Origin: Glandiceps talaboti
Taxonomy: Eukaryota > Hemichordata > Enteropneusta > Spengelidae
Assembly: GCF_964340395.1 (NCBI RefSeq)
Contig: NC_135567.1
Location: forward strand, 15,192,806 to 15,256,805
Direction: 5' to 3'
Length of the DNA stretch: 64,000 bases
The notes under the pieces are model-generated. The model was given only the letters and a program-made list of their open reading frames with translations, had not been told where the DNA came from and did no database searches. A program made the position numbers and the translations under genes. The first letter of the stretch is position 1. The number at the start of each line of letters is the position of its first letter. Below are positions 37,540 through 50,861 of this stretch, in pieces.

Positions 37540-38007
37540 TGTTGTGTTGTATTGTATCGTATTGTACTGTACTGTATTGTATTGTATTGAATTGTGTTGT
37601 ATTGTATTTTATTGTGCTGTACTGTATTGTATTGTATTGTGTTGTACTGTATTGTATTGTACTGTGTTGTATTGTATTGTATTGTGTTGTAGTGTGTTGT
37701 ACTGTATTGTATTGGATTGTATTGTACTGTACTGTATTGTATTGTATTGTGTTGTAGTGTTTTGTACTGTATTGTATTGTATTGTATTGCGTTGTACTGT
37801 ATTGTATTGTGTTGTAGTGTGTTGTACTGTATTGTATTGTATTGTATTGTATTGCGTTGTACTGTATTGTATTGTGTTGTAGTGTGTTGTACTGTATTGT
37901 ATTGGATTGTATTGTACTGTACTGTATTGTATTGTATTGTGTTGTAGTGTTTTGTACTGTATTGTATTGTATTGTATTGCGTTGTACTGTATTGTATTGT
38001 GTTGTAC
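37540..38007. repeat. (ATTGT)n pentanucleotide array with variants
   Basis: About 470 bp of ATTGT units with ACTGT, GTTGT, AGTGT and GCGTTGT variants arranged in a longer pattern (for example GTTGTAGTGTGTTGTACTGT near 37685, 37810 and 37878). Open frames across it are artefacts. Confidence 0.95.
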
Positions 38008-38528
38008 ACTCAACTTGTGTCACTATGTCAATTACACCAAAACTAGGGTGACTCACTTATTCATATACAACATATTGGCGATGGACCTTGGGTCAGTTCA
38101 CTGTAAATCATTTTAGCATACTTCCTATAGCTTATAACATATATGAGCATACGTACAAGGTATTTAAGCTTCATTTACTTATTAGTATTGTGTGTATTGT
38201 ATACAACGAAAACCTTTTAGTTACATCTAGGCACTTTAATAGTTTATGAGTGCTCTGATGTGTTATAATGAAATCTATATTAGAGGGAACGCCAATGGTG
38301 CATAGAAAGACACTATCGTAAATATTGGGTTCTAGTGAGCCACTTCATGATTTTATATCATTTAAATTACGCATGATTGGTAGGAAACAACGAATGAATA
38401 TAAAAGTTGTCCTCATTTGCTGTTGTTCAGATTGGTCCTTGCCATGGAATTGAATAGTCTCGTTGGAGCAAAGAAACATCCACACATGTATTCATGACTC
38501 CTTAGTGCTTATTGTCTTCAAATCAAAC
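38008..38528. other. Unique intronic sequence
   Basis: No feature recognised. Confidence 0.45.
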
Positions 38529-38529
38529 C

Positions 38530-38672
38530 ATCATGAATATTCATGCTATGGTAATTAATTAATACAACATTTCATGAATATTCATGCTATGCTAATTAGA
38601 TACTACCAAATTTCATAAATATTCATGTTAGCCTAATTAAATAATACCAAATTTCATGAATATTACCGGCTC
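38530..38672. repeat. 41-bp tandem repeat, four copies
   Basis: Unit marks at 38532, 38573, 38614 and 38655. Each contains the palindrome CATGAATATTCATG (or a one-base variant, or its first part), then CTATGCTAATTA and ATACTACCAAATTT. Confidence 0.9.
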
Positions 38673-38786
38673 GAATTTGTATCAGTTCACGGAATCATCC
38701 TTCAAGCATTATGAACTGGAACTAACATTAACGACCTGAGATTATATAAAATTCAAAAAATCTGAAATACTAGCTTCAAGTAACGG

Positions 38787-38862
38787 ATGTGATGTGATGT
38801 GATGTGATGTAATGTGATGTGATGTGACGTGATTTAATGTGATGTGATGTGATGTGATGTGA
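38787..38862. repeat. (GTGAT)n pentanucleotide
   Basis: About 15 units with GTAAT, GTGAC and TTAAT variants. Confidence 0.95.
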
Positions 38863-39464
38863 TAGATTTATGATGTTCGGGCTCATTCAATGGTTTTAAA
38901 CAAGCTCTACGATCTAGCAACTATGGCCTCAGGTAATTATTTAATAAAGTCCGGACGTGATGAATTAATGATGATTTTCTTTTTTAACATTTTAAAAATA
39001 ATTCCATTATTAAACAACTATGGCCTTAGGGAAAGACTTAACTAGAGATGTGATGAATTAATTATGGATTTCTTTATCGTTAGAGAATAACAGCCTGTGA
39101 TGTATCACAACTAACACTATACGAAAAGTCATATTTGAGCATGGAGTAAAGTTTGAGAAGAGAATGTGTAAATATGGCGAGTATGAGATGAAGTTCCACC
39201 TTTGACTTAATTTAAAAAGTGGTACTGCATCTCGTACTACCCCTGAACAGAAATGGTGGCTAGGTGGGTCACAGGTAGGGTAAAGGTAAGATGGGTAAAT
39301 TATACATTTCGTGTAGTGCAAGTTTTTCTATTAAACTTTTTCATATAACATGATATCAGCATTCATAACAGTGTCTTTTGAATTTGTATATGTACGGATG
39401 TTGACATTTTACTGAAATAACAACTTGTGATATATCTACCACTAAGCAGTGATATTAAAGTGGC
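38863..39464. other. Unique intronic sequence
   Basis: Two similar words (CAACTATGGCCTCAGG and CAACTATGGCCTTAGG, about 100 bp apart) suggest a small duplication. Confidence 0.45.
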
Positions 39465-39965
39465 CATATGGTATTATTTTGAATTTTGAATTTATAAAAC
39501 AATTTTATCATGTCTTCCTACTTGAAAAATGCAATATGAAACAACATTGACCAAGTCTGTGTTTGTAACTCGATACACTGTCACTGACAACAACTTAGAA
39601 TATCTCTGCAACTGAGCAGTTATATCAAAGAGGCCATATGGTATTTTTATTTTGGATTTTTAATTTATAAAAAATTTATCATGTATTCCTACTTGAACAA
39701 TCAATGTGAAACAACATTGACCAAGTCTGTGTTTGCGACTGGATACAGTGAAATAAGCTAAACAAATGTGTAAAAAGTTTGTTATTGTCTGTACATTGAC
39801 AAATATTTCAGACATGTATTAATCTTTTGCAATTTATGGAGTCAAAAACAAGGACTTCACATATGTTGTTTCACATTGATTGTTCAAATATGAAGACATG
39901 GTGAAATTGTTTTATAAATTAAAAATCAAAATTAAAAATCCAATTCCAATCTGGTCGCTTCTCAA
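39465..39965. mobile_element. Palindromic fold-back element, copy B (plus a duplicated left arm)
   Basis: 39465-39600 is a left arm beginning AAAGTGGCCATATGG. 39625-39965 is a complete palindrome: AAAGAGGCCATATGG, ATTTTTAATTTATAAAA, CAATGTGAAACAACATTGAC, TGTGTAAAAAGTTTGTTATT, then the reverse complement ending in ATTAAAAATCCAATTCC and CTGGTCGCTT. The two left arms share flanking words (GCAGTGATAT / GCAGTTATAT), so a local duplication has also occurred. A transcript would fold into a long hairpin. A 62-codon open frame (39880..40068) is an artefact. Confidence 0.75.
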
Positions 39966-41364
39966 AACTCTCTGTAAATATAATACCGTATTAGCATTTA
40001 TGTCAGTATCTCTTGGAAGTATGTTTGTACGGATGTTCATACTTACCAGAAGAACACACAATTATTAGATTAACTGACAACGCGGTATGAATACGAATGC
40101 CTGTAATATAAGGGAATACGAATGCCTGTAATAAAAGGGCCGACCGCACAATGTAGATCAAGCAAAATAAGGGGGGGGGGGGGTCTGTCGTCAATGCGAT
40201 TGCTGAACTTAATTTTCACACTTTTAACAAAATTTCGAAAACTTTCATGCCTTTAATAATAACAGGTTCTGCATTTACTACAGATATGTTGATAAGTTGA
40301 TAAAATGTACTTCTAATGTGATACACAGTGCTGGGTTTCCGGTAGTATTATAATGTGTTTGCGATCATTATTTTACATTGCATCGATCATAGTGGTGTGA
40401 CTGCTCCAATTTTCATTATGGTTTACATCACATAGAAACTTACTGTCGCACATCTAAACATTCGTTTAGGAGGACGGGAAGGAGGTTCTGTACTAAACGA
40501 ACAAAGTTAGTTTCTTGAGTTTGTGCGACATTGTGCGATTGCCCCTTAAAAGTGCCGTGAGTAATCATGCAATTTCATGATTTAGTCCTAACCGTTCACA
40601 GTATATTACAGAGGTATTTCGCTTTAACTAGATTATTTGTTATACAGGTCATTTGTGAGCGTATTAATAAAGTAATAGTCAAAAGGAGGTCGCGTTACTT
40701 CTGTTAATTTGTAAAAGAAAATTGTAAGCTCTTTAATTTGCAACAACCTCTAAATATTAAAGTACACGATAAGTGTACTGACAGTATGTCTAAATTATTT
40801 GCATGCCTGGTCCATTGATTAGTTCCTAGGGAACTATTTCCATGGCCCTCATCAGAAATGTTCCTTCTATTGCTTTTAAAGTTTGTGTATATATTGTTCT
40901 GGTGGAATAAATTCAATTCAATCCAATTCAATTCAATTCAATAATGCAATTCAAATCATATAAATTCAAGTCAATTTAATTCAATTCAATAGAAGTGCTA
41001 GACTGTTATGTTAATTAAAATTGTAATCATCAGAAAACCAAAAATTTTTTTCACTAGAAATGGTTCAAATACCAATAATTAGACTGTGTACACATGAATA
41101 AGAGGTCAAAGTTATTCATACGTAGGATTGTAATATTTTGAAATCGTGACAACGTTGAGGGCGCTGATTTTTGGATGCGGACCTAAAAATGAATCCAATT
41201 AGATTAATTGCACCAACATATGTATACAACTACCCAAAGTCGTGTATACACACTGGTAATTCAATACTGTTCTGGATGTACGATTTTACGAGAAGTCAAT
41301 ATATCAAACAAACTTGAAAGCACGATCCAGTCGTCAATCGCGCACATTGTACGTAAAGTATAAG
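39966..41364. other. Unique intronic sequence with (TTCAA)n
   Basis: (TTCAA)n-type repeats at about 40909-40941 and 40976-40991; poly-G of 12 at about 40171. No gene recognised. Confidence 0.45.
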
Positions 41365-41860
41365 TCATGAAATATCTCCCTAGAACCCAAGATTTACCAT
41401 AGTTCATTTATACACTGAGCAATAAATGTGGGATAGGCATCAACTTAGTGTTTCTCGCCAATGGCGCATAGCGTATTTGATTCGGCAGTGCCATTTCCCT
41501 TTAAGATAGTAGCTATAATTCTGTCATATGACAGAAGTGCATGAAACAATTGGACCTACACTGAACAATGAATATGTGACAAGCGCCAATATAGCGTTTC
41601 TGGCCAATCACGCTTAACGTAACATTCATGAATATGTCTCTCTAGAACTCAAGGTTTACGACAGTTCGTTTACTTCCTGCAGTACTATTTCCCTTTACAA
41701 TAATAACCACAATTCTGCCATATGAAAATATTCTACAAAACAAGGCCTTACACTGTACAATGAATGTGGGATAAGTTTCAGCTTGGTTTTTATCGCCAAT
41801 CACGTGTAATGGTTGTAACATAAAATCCTAAAATAACTGTCTAGAATCTAAACCGTTCCT
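41365..41860. repeat. 165-170-bp tandem repeat, about three copies
   Basis: TGTGGGATA, TTTCTCGCCAAT, ATTTCCCTTTA and ATAATTCTG.CATATGA recur in the same order from about 41425, 41570 and 41755. Confidence 0.7.
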
Positions 41861-42743
41861 AATTTTCTGCCGTACAATTAACAAATAAGATGTAAAAATG
41901 GCCAAGTCAAAATGAATACACCAGAGCCTTCAATATGATATAACAGTGTCAGCTAACGTTCTAAGCGAATGGCAGTTTCACATTACAGTAACTGTACCGG
42001 ATTATTTCTGGGGTGATGCATTTTCCAAATCACATTATTTCAACTCATGTCTCTCTGCAGCGACAAACATAATGAAAGGAAAACATCCTAGATAACTCTT
42101 TGATATAAATACAAAATTGACATCGGAATATATTTGCATTGGGTTCCATTGGGAGAACAGTGCTAATGCACTGAAATGGTGTCTGTATATGGAAGATTAA
42201 TAAAAAAAAATAAGAAATATACACCATGTAAAAAGTGGGTCGTGACAAGGTTCTGTCGATATTTTCTCAGCTGGGTATTAAATATGGATTTCCTTGTTCA
42301 TATGGATTTACCTTAGTCCATAAGATTATACACCTAAAGAGGAAATTGAATACGTGACTGTACTGGAGGTCGCTAGGATTGCTATATCTAGGCCTGAATG
42401 ACATACTAATACTATAAGAAGTATTCGCATAATGTCAAGTCTTCAAGATATCGTATTTGTATTACTGTGGTTCCTTCACGATCAGAAATTGTTGGTTAAA
42501 ATTTTTTTTAAAGATGAAAATGGAATATTATACATACCAAATGTCCAAAAGTACTGGTATGAAATATGTGATAACCTTAACAATCATTTTGAATATTGAA
42601 GTCGTGCATTTTGGTTTTAAGTATAATTAAAATATTCACATCGGTACAGTAATACAGTAATTTATATAAACAAAAGGATTTCAGTTCATATAATAACCTT
42701 AAACAACACAGAGGTAACACACTGTCTACAACAGACACGAATA
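41861..42743. other. Unique intronic sequence
   Basis: No feature recognised. Confidence 0.45.
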
Positions 42744-43075
42744 TATATATATATATCTGTGTCTGTCTGTGCCTGTCTGTCTGTCTGTCTGTATGTATGT
42801 ATGTATGTATGTATGTATGTATGTATGTATGTATGTATGTATGTATGTATGTATGTATGTATGTATGTATGTATCATGTATGTATGTATGTATGTATGTA
42901 CATATGTATGTATGTATGTATGTACAATGTATGTATGTATGTATGTATGTATGTATGTATATATGTATGTATGTATGTATGTATGTACAATGTATGTATG
43001 TATGTATGTATGTATGTATGTATGTATGTATGTATGTATGTATGTATGTACAATGTATGTATTTATGTATGTATG

Positions 43076-43106
<31 letters not shown>

Positions 43107-43250
43107 GTGTGTGTATGTATGTATGTGTCTGTCTGTCTGTCTGTGCCTATGTCTGTGTGTCTGGGGTTGTGGACGGATGGACAGACAGACATACAGACAG
43201 ACAGAGACAGACAGACAAAGACAGACAATCTATGTGTATATGTGTTTATA

Positions 43251-43291
<41 letters not shown>
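42744..43291. repeat. Long compound (TCTG)/(TATG)/(CAGA)/(TG) array
   Basis: TATG blocks punctuated by TACAATG at about 42923, 42987 and 43049 (about 63 bp apart), then TCTG, CAGA and TG blocks. The CAGA block is the inverse of the TCTG blocks. Open frames are artefacts. Confidence 0.95.
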
Positions 43292-44500
43292 AGCAGAAGA
43301 ACATCGAAGTGAAAAAGAAATAAAGTAGAACAATCTTCATAAATAAATTCAATCCTTACGTTTCGAATGATTATTCTTTAACAAAGGATACCAAGGCAAG
43401 ATTTAAGTAGATCACTACCTGACATTATATCTAGATGTGTTATGACACAGTATGAACCCCACAAGTTCTAATAAAATGTGAAATACGCGAAGAAAGATCT
43501 AAAATCGCGTGCACCAAAAGAACCAGACAATTGAATGAAAATGTATTTGATACTGTTAAACAGATATACATTCAATTTGATGAAGGTTGGGATTATGCCG
43601 TCAGTGGATTTTAAAGTGCATTCTTTCAACGCCCTTAAATAATCCCCAGGACAAATTGTAGACAGAACAAGATTTAATGCGAATACCGTCACGATGGCGC
43701 CTTGTAGAATAAATGATCTTTACTTCTATACCTTGTATTCTTGCAATCTAAGGTTAAAGTTCACAAAACTTATAACATCTTTCATTAATTGTGTATTACT
43801 TTGAGCCTTCCTTATTCTCTCCCTGAATTACCTATACTGTGACGTAAACCTCTTAACAGATTTGCACCTAGACAGTAATACGAACGTGGCAGGCAGTACC
43901 ATTTCTACCGGTAATAAATGATTTGCTTCGTTAAGTGTGGAATATTAAGGCAACAAATGTTCACATCCTAGCATACAAATTTTCAAGACACAAATAATGT
44001 CAGCTTTCAGCTTATACATAGAAGGCTCGGATTCCTATATATTGTGATATAATGAATAACAAACGAACAAACCAATATATACACCTATAGATACTTAAGG
44101 TGACATGAAGTACAAAGCCAGCTCGAATATCAAAAACTTTGTGATAGTGTCTACAGTATTTGATTTATTTTATTAGTGTTTCTCCTGTCAATCTTACCTT
44201 AAGTGATATACCAATTAGATTGTATTATATGGTAATGTTCATTGCGTGACTCAGCTCCTGTCAATAGAGACTTTATACTTGGTTTAAACGGTACATGCGT
44301 TGCTGCCATGCTTGCTATATCAACTGACGGATGACTAAAACGTATAGCTATATACACCCAATAAACAGGGTTGTTAGTCATTAAACGTTAAGTAAAAGAT
44401 ATTTCTCATTTTATCTAAGCTTATTAGATCTCCTCCACATCCTGCCATTTTCCCCGTCTGTCATGTTACCCCATATTTCATTTCGTTATGTCCAATCCTA
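43292..44500. other. Unique intronic sequence
   Basis: No feature recognised. Confidence 0.45.
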
Positions 44501-44760
44501 TCTCATTATATCGTTCATGCCATGTCTAACCTCTCGTCCTCTCATCAATCCTCTACACTCCTCTTACTTCATCTCACATACTCTCATCCCATGCCTTCTC
44601 ATCTGATTCATCTCACGGCTATCTTCACCACTCCTCTTCTTCTCCCCTCCTTGTCTAATCTCCAGTCACATCATCTCATCCCTTCCCATCTCCACTTATA
44701 TCATGCCGCCAGTTCAATCTAATCTCACATCATCTCATCTCATCTCATTTCCTCTTCTAG
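44500..44760. repeat. Pyrimidine-rich (TCTCATC)-type zone
   Basis: Imperfect CTCATC/CCCATC units; the two plus-strand frames in it are low-complexity. Confidence 0.7.
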
Positions 44761-47479
44761 CCTCTCGTGTCTCTAATTCCCAAACCATGTATGCTGTATT
44801 CACTTCTAATATTAAACATTATACTTTATATTGTCAGTTCATCAAAAGTAAATCGGGAATATCAATGGACGGAACATCTAGCAGGGGTTTGGCCAAACCC
44901 ATCCATTCGTGTATGGAAGAAATTTCCCTAAATAAATACCAAATCCGCATTATATGACCACCTTAGATTCATCATGTGCACAGTTCATCCCTATCATAAA
45001 AATAAGGGACATCTTTTTTTCACTACTTTTTCACGAGCTTCTCAAGATACCTGTCATAAAGCAATCTACTAAGAAAAGTTTCACGTTTCTTCTGAAAGGC
45101 ATTAAATATATCATGTTTCTCGAGTCTCGGTTTTTATGGTGCTTGCAGTGTCCCTTCATTTTTTTATTCTCCAATTTTGTTCGAGGAATGATTCCAATTT
45201 CTTGCTAGTCAATTGGCAAAATAGTATTTTGTTATTAGATTATGGTAAATTAGTGAATTCTAAAATTGACATTGTGTGTGTACGTGAAAACTGTTATCGA
45301 CAACTATTTGCATAGAGTCTAATAAGAAGACTTTGAAGGAAACTAGAATACAGATTTTGAACTGTGACTATTATAGTCTGATGACATGGAAACGTGTTTT
45401 TGACGTCGAAAGTTATTATTTCATAACCATGTTATCTGTTGGCATGGAAACGCGTTTTTGGCCACGGAATTTTGAAGATGAAATATAGTCTATTAATTGT
45501 CCATGAATGATACGCTTAACACTTCTTCAAGTTATCCTTCATAGCTGATTTACTAAAGTGTCTTAAAGTTAATCACTATGTTCCCTACTTGTTCTGTCTT
45601 GTAATGTCTAGAAGGATGTATTGAATTGAATTAAATTTCACCAGAAACGTATGGTGATAAGAATTGTACAGATGTACGTGACTCTATAGTAAATAAGTTA
45701 ATCGCTAAATCTAAAGTCCTGAGATCATTCATAGTACTGATTTTGTAAGTGTAATCGGTTTACCAGAATTCTTTAAACTGCATACTTCCATTTTAATTAT
45801 CCCTTCCTCTTTTTATGACAACTTACATGTCCATAAATCTGTTACAGATTAAATTTGATTAGAAGACAAAGACTTCAATTTATCACGGTTCAAGAAATAC
45901 TGACTTTGTTATATAAATTGTATTTGATGTCTTATAAGCAGACGCTTTTCAATCGTATATATTAAACATGCAGAAAGCCCTATGTTTATTAATGAACCTC
46001 CTTACAATCGTAATAATTGCTTCTGATCATCTTTAGGGTATTTTCGAAAGATTAATCATTTATAGAATCTGGGTTTATACTTTATTAAGTATTCTGTAAT
46101 TGTCAATTTGAGGGAAGTTGACTTTTTTTGTATATGTATAAATCGCTCCTTAGTTGTTTAGAATAATTGATGTCAGCATTACATTTTGTATATTCATGCT
46201 TGTATGAGCCACGCATAACCTTTTAAATAGACTCTCGTTTCAACTGGATTTTTAAAAAAAATATGAAAGAACGGACGAAAAGTCGAAGATTGGCAAATGC
46301 GTTTATATGCTTAATGTGGATTAAGAAAGTGGATTAAAATTAATAACTTGCCAATTTTAATATTGAATAATACCATAGGTGGTTTTTTTACTGACTTATT
46401 GCAGATGCATACGGATAAATGAAATCATTTGGACCCTGACTTTAAGTCACCTTTACATGTACTTAGGTGTATGGTCATTGTTATTTATTGTTTATTTGTA
46501 TTTCATATCATAATGTATTTATATTTATGTAGATGAATATTTTATTTATTCAAATACATGGCACTGTTAGATTTTTTTTCAATTGAGAATATTAGCGAAG
46601 TCCATTTTCTGAGAATCTTGGCGGATTAATCCTAATAATACCTTGGCGTAATCGCCTAACATTATCAAAACAACGTATTATCTGTGGTATTTTTCACTCA
46701 ATTAATATTATTGTTACGGATTATTACTGTGCAAAATTACTCTATGAGGGGGAAAAGTTCACTAAAGCTGTTATTCTAAAAGAATAGTATACATTGTAAA
46801 AGTACTTTGAAAGGGGCAACGACCAAAACATAAGTAGTTTATATTTTTTGATGTTTTGAATAGTAAGATGTTACATACGAAAGTGGGGATTTTCATTAGG
46901 CGTAAAAAAAATTGTGTGGTTCCGATTACATTCAATTTTAAAATAGTTGGCGAGGGTAGATTTTTCATTTTATTTTATTATATCTTTTTGCATGTGTGAG
47001 TGTCTAGTTCTGGTTTTCCATTATTTACCAAATGGTCTCTGTGCTGTTTATTTCTTCCTATCAGATGTACAGCCATTAGGCATTACAGATTGGAAGCACA
47101 GTTTTAGAGTGTCTTTTTAAGTTGATGTCAGTTTCCGCATCCACTATTTCTTGCGAGACTTCCCGATTTTCGCGATTTTATTATTATTTTTCATGGGTAA
47201 CCGGAACCAAAGAACATTGTTTATTTGGCCTTACTACGTGCTAGTCTATGAAAATACCGGTATTGGATATGAATTGGGCTATTTCTTATAATCGTAGTAT
47301 TACGAATTCGCTTTTTCGCTACAAATTTGATTTATTAACTTTTTTTAAATGTGTAATACTATTTTTGCAGGGGAATAAGTGTCATACATTAACATCTGAT
47401 TGTAAGCCTAGATATTTTCACTGCTAGAAAATCTGTGATTTTATAGTCTTCAGCTAAGGTCTCAACGAATAAATTGTTA
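44761..47479. other. Unique AT-rich intronic sequence
   Basis: A pair of words GCATGGAAACGCGTTTTTG and ACATGGAAACGTGTTTTTG, about 57 bp apart, lies near 45385 and 45442. No coding exon recognised. Confidence 0.45.
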
Positions 47480-48195
47480 CTATTTACCAGACTGGTACAT
47501 TGTGTTTATGTACAAGAAAGCATTTTAGTCACTACATATTTTTACTAATTACCACACTAGTACATTGTGTTCATGTGCAAGAAGGCATTTTAGTCATTAC
47601 TTCTTTTTACTAATTACCACACTAGTACATTGTGTTCATGTGCAAGAAGGCATTTTAATCACTACTTATTTTTACTAATTACCAGACAAGTACATTGTGT
47701 TCATGTACAAGTAGGCATTTTAGTCACTACTTATTTTTACTAATTACCAGATTGGTACATTGTGTTCATGTACAAGAAAGCATTTTAGTCATTACTTCTT
47801 TTTACTAATTACCAGACTAGTACATTGTGTTCATGTGCAAGAAGGCATTTTAGTCATTACTTATTTTTACTAATTACCAGACAAGTACATTGTGTTCATG
47901 TACAAGAAGGCATTTTAGTCACTACTTATTTTTACTAATTACCAGATTGGTACATTGTGTTCATGTACAAGAAAGCATTTTAGTCATTACTTCTTTTTAC
48001 TAATTACCAGACTAGTACATTGTGTTCATGTGCAAGAAGGCATTTTAGTCATTACTTATTTTTACTAATTACCAGACAAGTACATTGTGTTCATGTACAA
48101 GAAGGCATTTTAGTCACTACTTATTTTTACTAATTACCAGATTGGTACATTGTGTTCAATCATGTACAAGATGGCATTTTAGTCATTACTTTTTT
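47480..48195. repeat. 65-bp satellite with 195-bp higher-order period, 11 copies
   Basis: TACATTGTGTTCATGT recurs exactly every 65 bp (47496, 47561, 47626, 47691, 47756, 47821, 47886, 47951, 48016, 48081, 48146). The word before it cycles ATTGG, ACTAG, ACAAG from 47691 on, so three 65-bp monomers form a 195-bp unit repeated at least twice. Confidence 0.95.
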
Positions 48196-48982
48196 GCGTT
48201 TTTGTTTTCTGGCGAAATTAGCGAATATTTGCCCTCAGTGAAATTTCCAGGTTTGCAGTATTTGACTCGTTTATATTTTGATATAGAAAGATGCTCCTTC
48301 CTGAAAGGTGAATTTTCTTATCTATGTCTTAGTATATATATAGATTTAAAAATACTTTGTGAAATCTTGCTTGACGTCAGATTTCCAATCGATGTATATA
48401 TTGTAGTGCAAAATCGTCTTTTCATTCAGCTGCCGTATTTCTACTTCCTTTATTAACTCTTCTATAAAGAGATTCACATTTTTATCAGCTCTGACGAAAA
48501 CTTGTTATAAAAGCAATTTAGCATTGCGCTGAAGAACAGTCACTTATCTTTTTTGGTCAATAAGGGATTAAAAGATTCAATAATTAAATACGTATCTTTC
48601 ACTGGCAAACATATTTTTGATAACGGTTTCGTGGTCTGTCGAAAGTAGTGACCATTCTATGAAATTTAAGTCATCATGTTTTTAGCAATTGCTAGTCCTG
48701 CTATTTTCATGATCATTGAACTTTCTGCTTCAATATTGGGAACACGCAAATTACACGAAGGAGTACTAGTGTTACAATGAAATATGACGACGACCTGCAT
48801 CGGTGTCACGTGACGCCTTTAGAAGGTCTTCGCTGATTGGAGAAAACACGACACTATAAAACTTCATGATTACAACATTAGTAAAACGGACGATAGATGT
48901 TTTGACTTTATAATTTTAAACGAATCAGACAAAATCTTATAAAGTACTCCACACTGTACACGTACTCTATTCTGAAGGGAGT

Positions 48983-48985
<3 letters not shown>
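48196..48985. other. Unique intronic sequence
   Basis: A 123-codon plus-strand frame (48085..48456) begins in the satellite and has no recognised domain. Confidence 0.4.
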
Positions 48986-48986
<1 letters not shown>

Positions 48987-49075
<89 letters not shown>

Positions 49076-49128
49076 TCTCCCTCTCTCCCTCTCTCCCTCC
49101 CTCCCTCCCTCCCTCTCTCTCTCTCTCT
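48987..49128. repeat. (CT)n with (CCCT) interruptions
   Basis: About 140 bp of polypyrimidine on the plus strand. Confidence 0.95.
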
Positions 49129-49957
49129 GAAAGGTCAATATCCTGTTTTTGAAGATGACAGTTATACATAAGTTGAAACCTCACGCATCACAGATTACGG
49201 ATAATAAGCTAGGTAGTTAACAAGTATTTGTTATTATTCATTATGTCGTCATGGCTACAATTCTAAACACATATAATTAAAAAAAATTAAGGCCTATTGG
49301 GTGTTTCTTAAACTAATATACCAAACCTATGGTATTTTTGGCATTGGTAAATCTAATGAATACATTTATATCAAGTTATGTATCAAATAATTACCAAAAT
49401 ATAATAATTGCCACTATAATTATCATTAGTACCAATATTGAAAATAATTATCAATAATTGTTGATAATTATAATAATTATATATAATTTCATTTTATTAT
49501 CAATATAATTATTTTGCAATTACAAATCTGTAGATTTCTTTGAAAGGAACATCCTTCAAGGATTTTCAGGTATTTTCATAATTTGGGTTCTGTACTGTCA
49601 CTTCATTATTTTACATCGCAGAATGTTTGCTCGGTTGCCATGGAACACCAAATTGAAAGTCTTTTTCATCGCTGTGTTTTTGTCAGTGATACACCATTAC
49701 ATGATGGGCCAAATCAACACATTGTAATGTTATTCCCAACTGTACAAATCAACAGCATTACTCAATCTTTTCTGAAATAAAATACCCTTTGCCAAGACAT
49801 GTCAGTTTTATTCCCATGGTAACCATTGAGTTACCCTCCTGGTAAGCATTTGACGCTAATACGCACTGCTTTCCTGTTATAACATCATTTCAAATGTACG
49901 AAGTCTGATTTCCCAAACGTCGCATTGACAAAAATGGTTAACTGGGATTTCTGACGG
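49129..49957. other. Unique intronic sequence
   Basis: Very AT-rich with ATAATTAT-type words (49390-49520). No gene seen. Confidence 0.45.
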
Positions 49958-50085
49958 GTCGTGTTAGTAGAAGTACATTTGATTGTATGGTTTTATTGCA
50001 TAGCATAAGGGGCCGTGGTCGTGTCAGTGGAAGTGCATTTAATTGAATACTTTTTATTGCAGAGCATAAGGGGCCTTAATGAAAA
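49958..50085. repeat. Tandem duplication of about 65 bp
   Basis: GTCGTGTTAGTAGAAGTACA and GTCGTGTCAGTGGAAGTGCA, each followed by TTTTATTGCA and AGCATAAGGGGCC. Confidence 0.85.
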
Positions 50086-50154
50086 TAATGTAACTGTTTT
50101 GTTTTATTTCAGTGTAGTATCGCTTATCTCGTGTACGGTTTCATTTCTGTTTGT

Positions 50155-50165
50155 GTTTGTTTTTA

Positions 50166-50200
<35 letters not shown>

Positions 50201-50285
50201 ATGTCTGTATCTGTTTGTTTCTTTGTTTGTTTGTTTGTTTGTTTATAGTTTTGTGTTTGTCTGTTTGTTCTTTGCTTGTTTGCTT
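50155..50285. repeat. (TCTG)/(TTTG) tetranucleotide zone
   Basis: TCTG units give way to TTTG units. Confidence 0.9.
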
Positions 50286-50861
50286 GCATGTTTGGGGTGT
50301 TTGTTTTGTTTCTTGATATTGTGGTTCGATTGTGAATATTTTTTTTTTATTTTTCGTCCGCTATTGTTTTATTTGTTTTTAAATTATCTACAGAAATTAA
50401 CGACTAATTTTTTACTTTTCAAACTAACATTTTACACCATAATTTTATATTTTGTGTAATAAAATAGAATGATCTTAAACTAGTATTATCCCACCTAGAA
50501 ATCAGAACCAAACTCTCTTGAAAATTTTGAAATCAAGATTCAGATGTGAAATCATTGGCTTGCCATTTTTATTTATTAAGTTGCAAGGAAACAGAAAATA
50601 AGTGTACTGTAAATTCTTTTTTTTTTCGTTTGTATTATTTTTTCTTTTAAGTGTTTCACACTGTGTTGTCTTGTGTACAAATTTGAATTAATTCAAGTTA
50701 AGTGTCCTTTGAACCCGTAAGGTTTTTGAGTTCCAGAAATGTAAACGAACGACCAGTGACCTAGTTTATGCAAATAAGCAATGGTTAATTAATATGATAT
50801 AATGCACAGACTGGATAACAGGCCTTTGTATCGTCTGCATAAACAATCGTTTATGGCCAAC

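Noticed and set aside
44522-44957. Serine/leucine-rich plus-strand frames
   Set aside because: Low-complexity pyrimidine-rich DNA with TCTCATC units; no domain.
48085-48456. 123-codon plus-strand frame
   Set aside because: Its first third is the 65-bp satellite; the remainder has no recognisable similarity.
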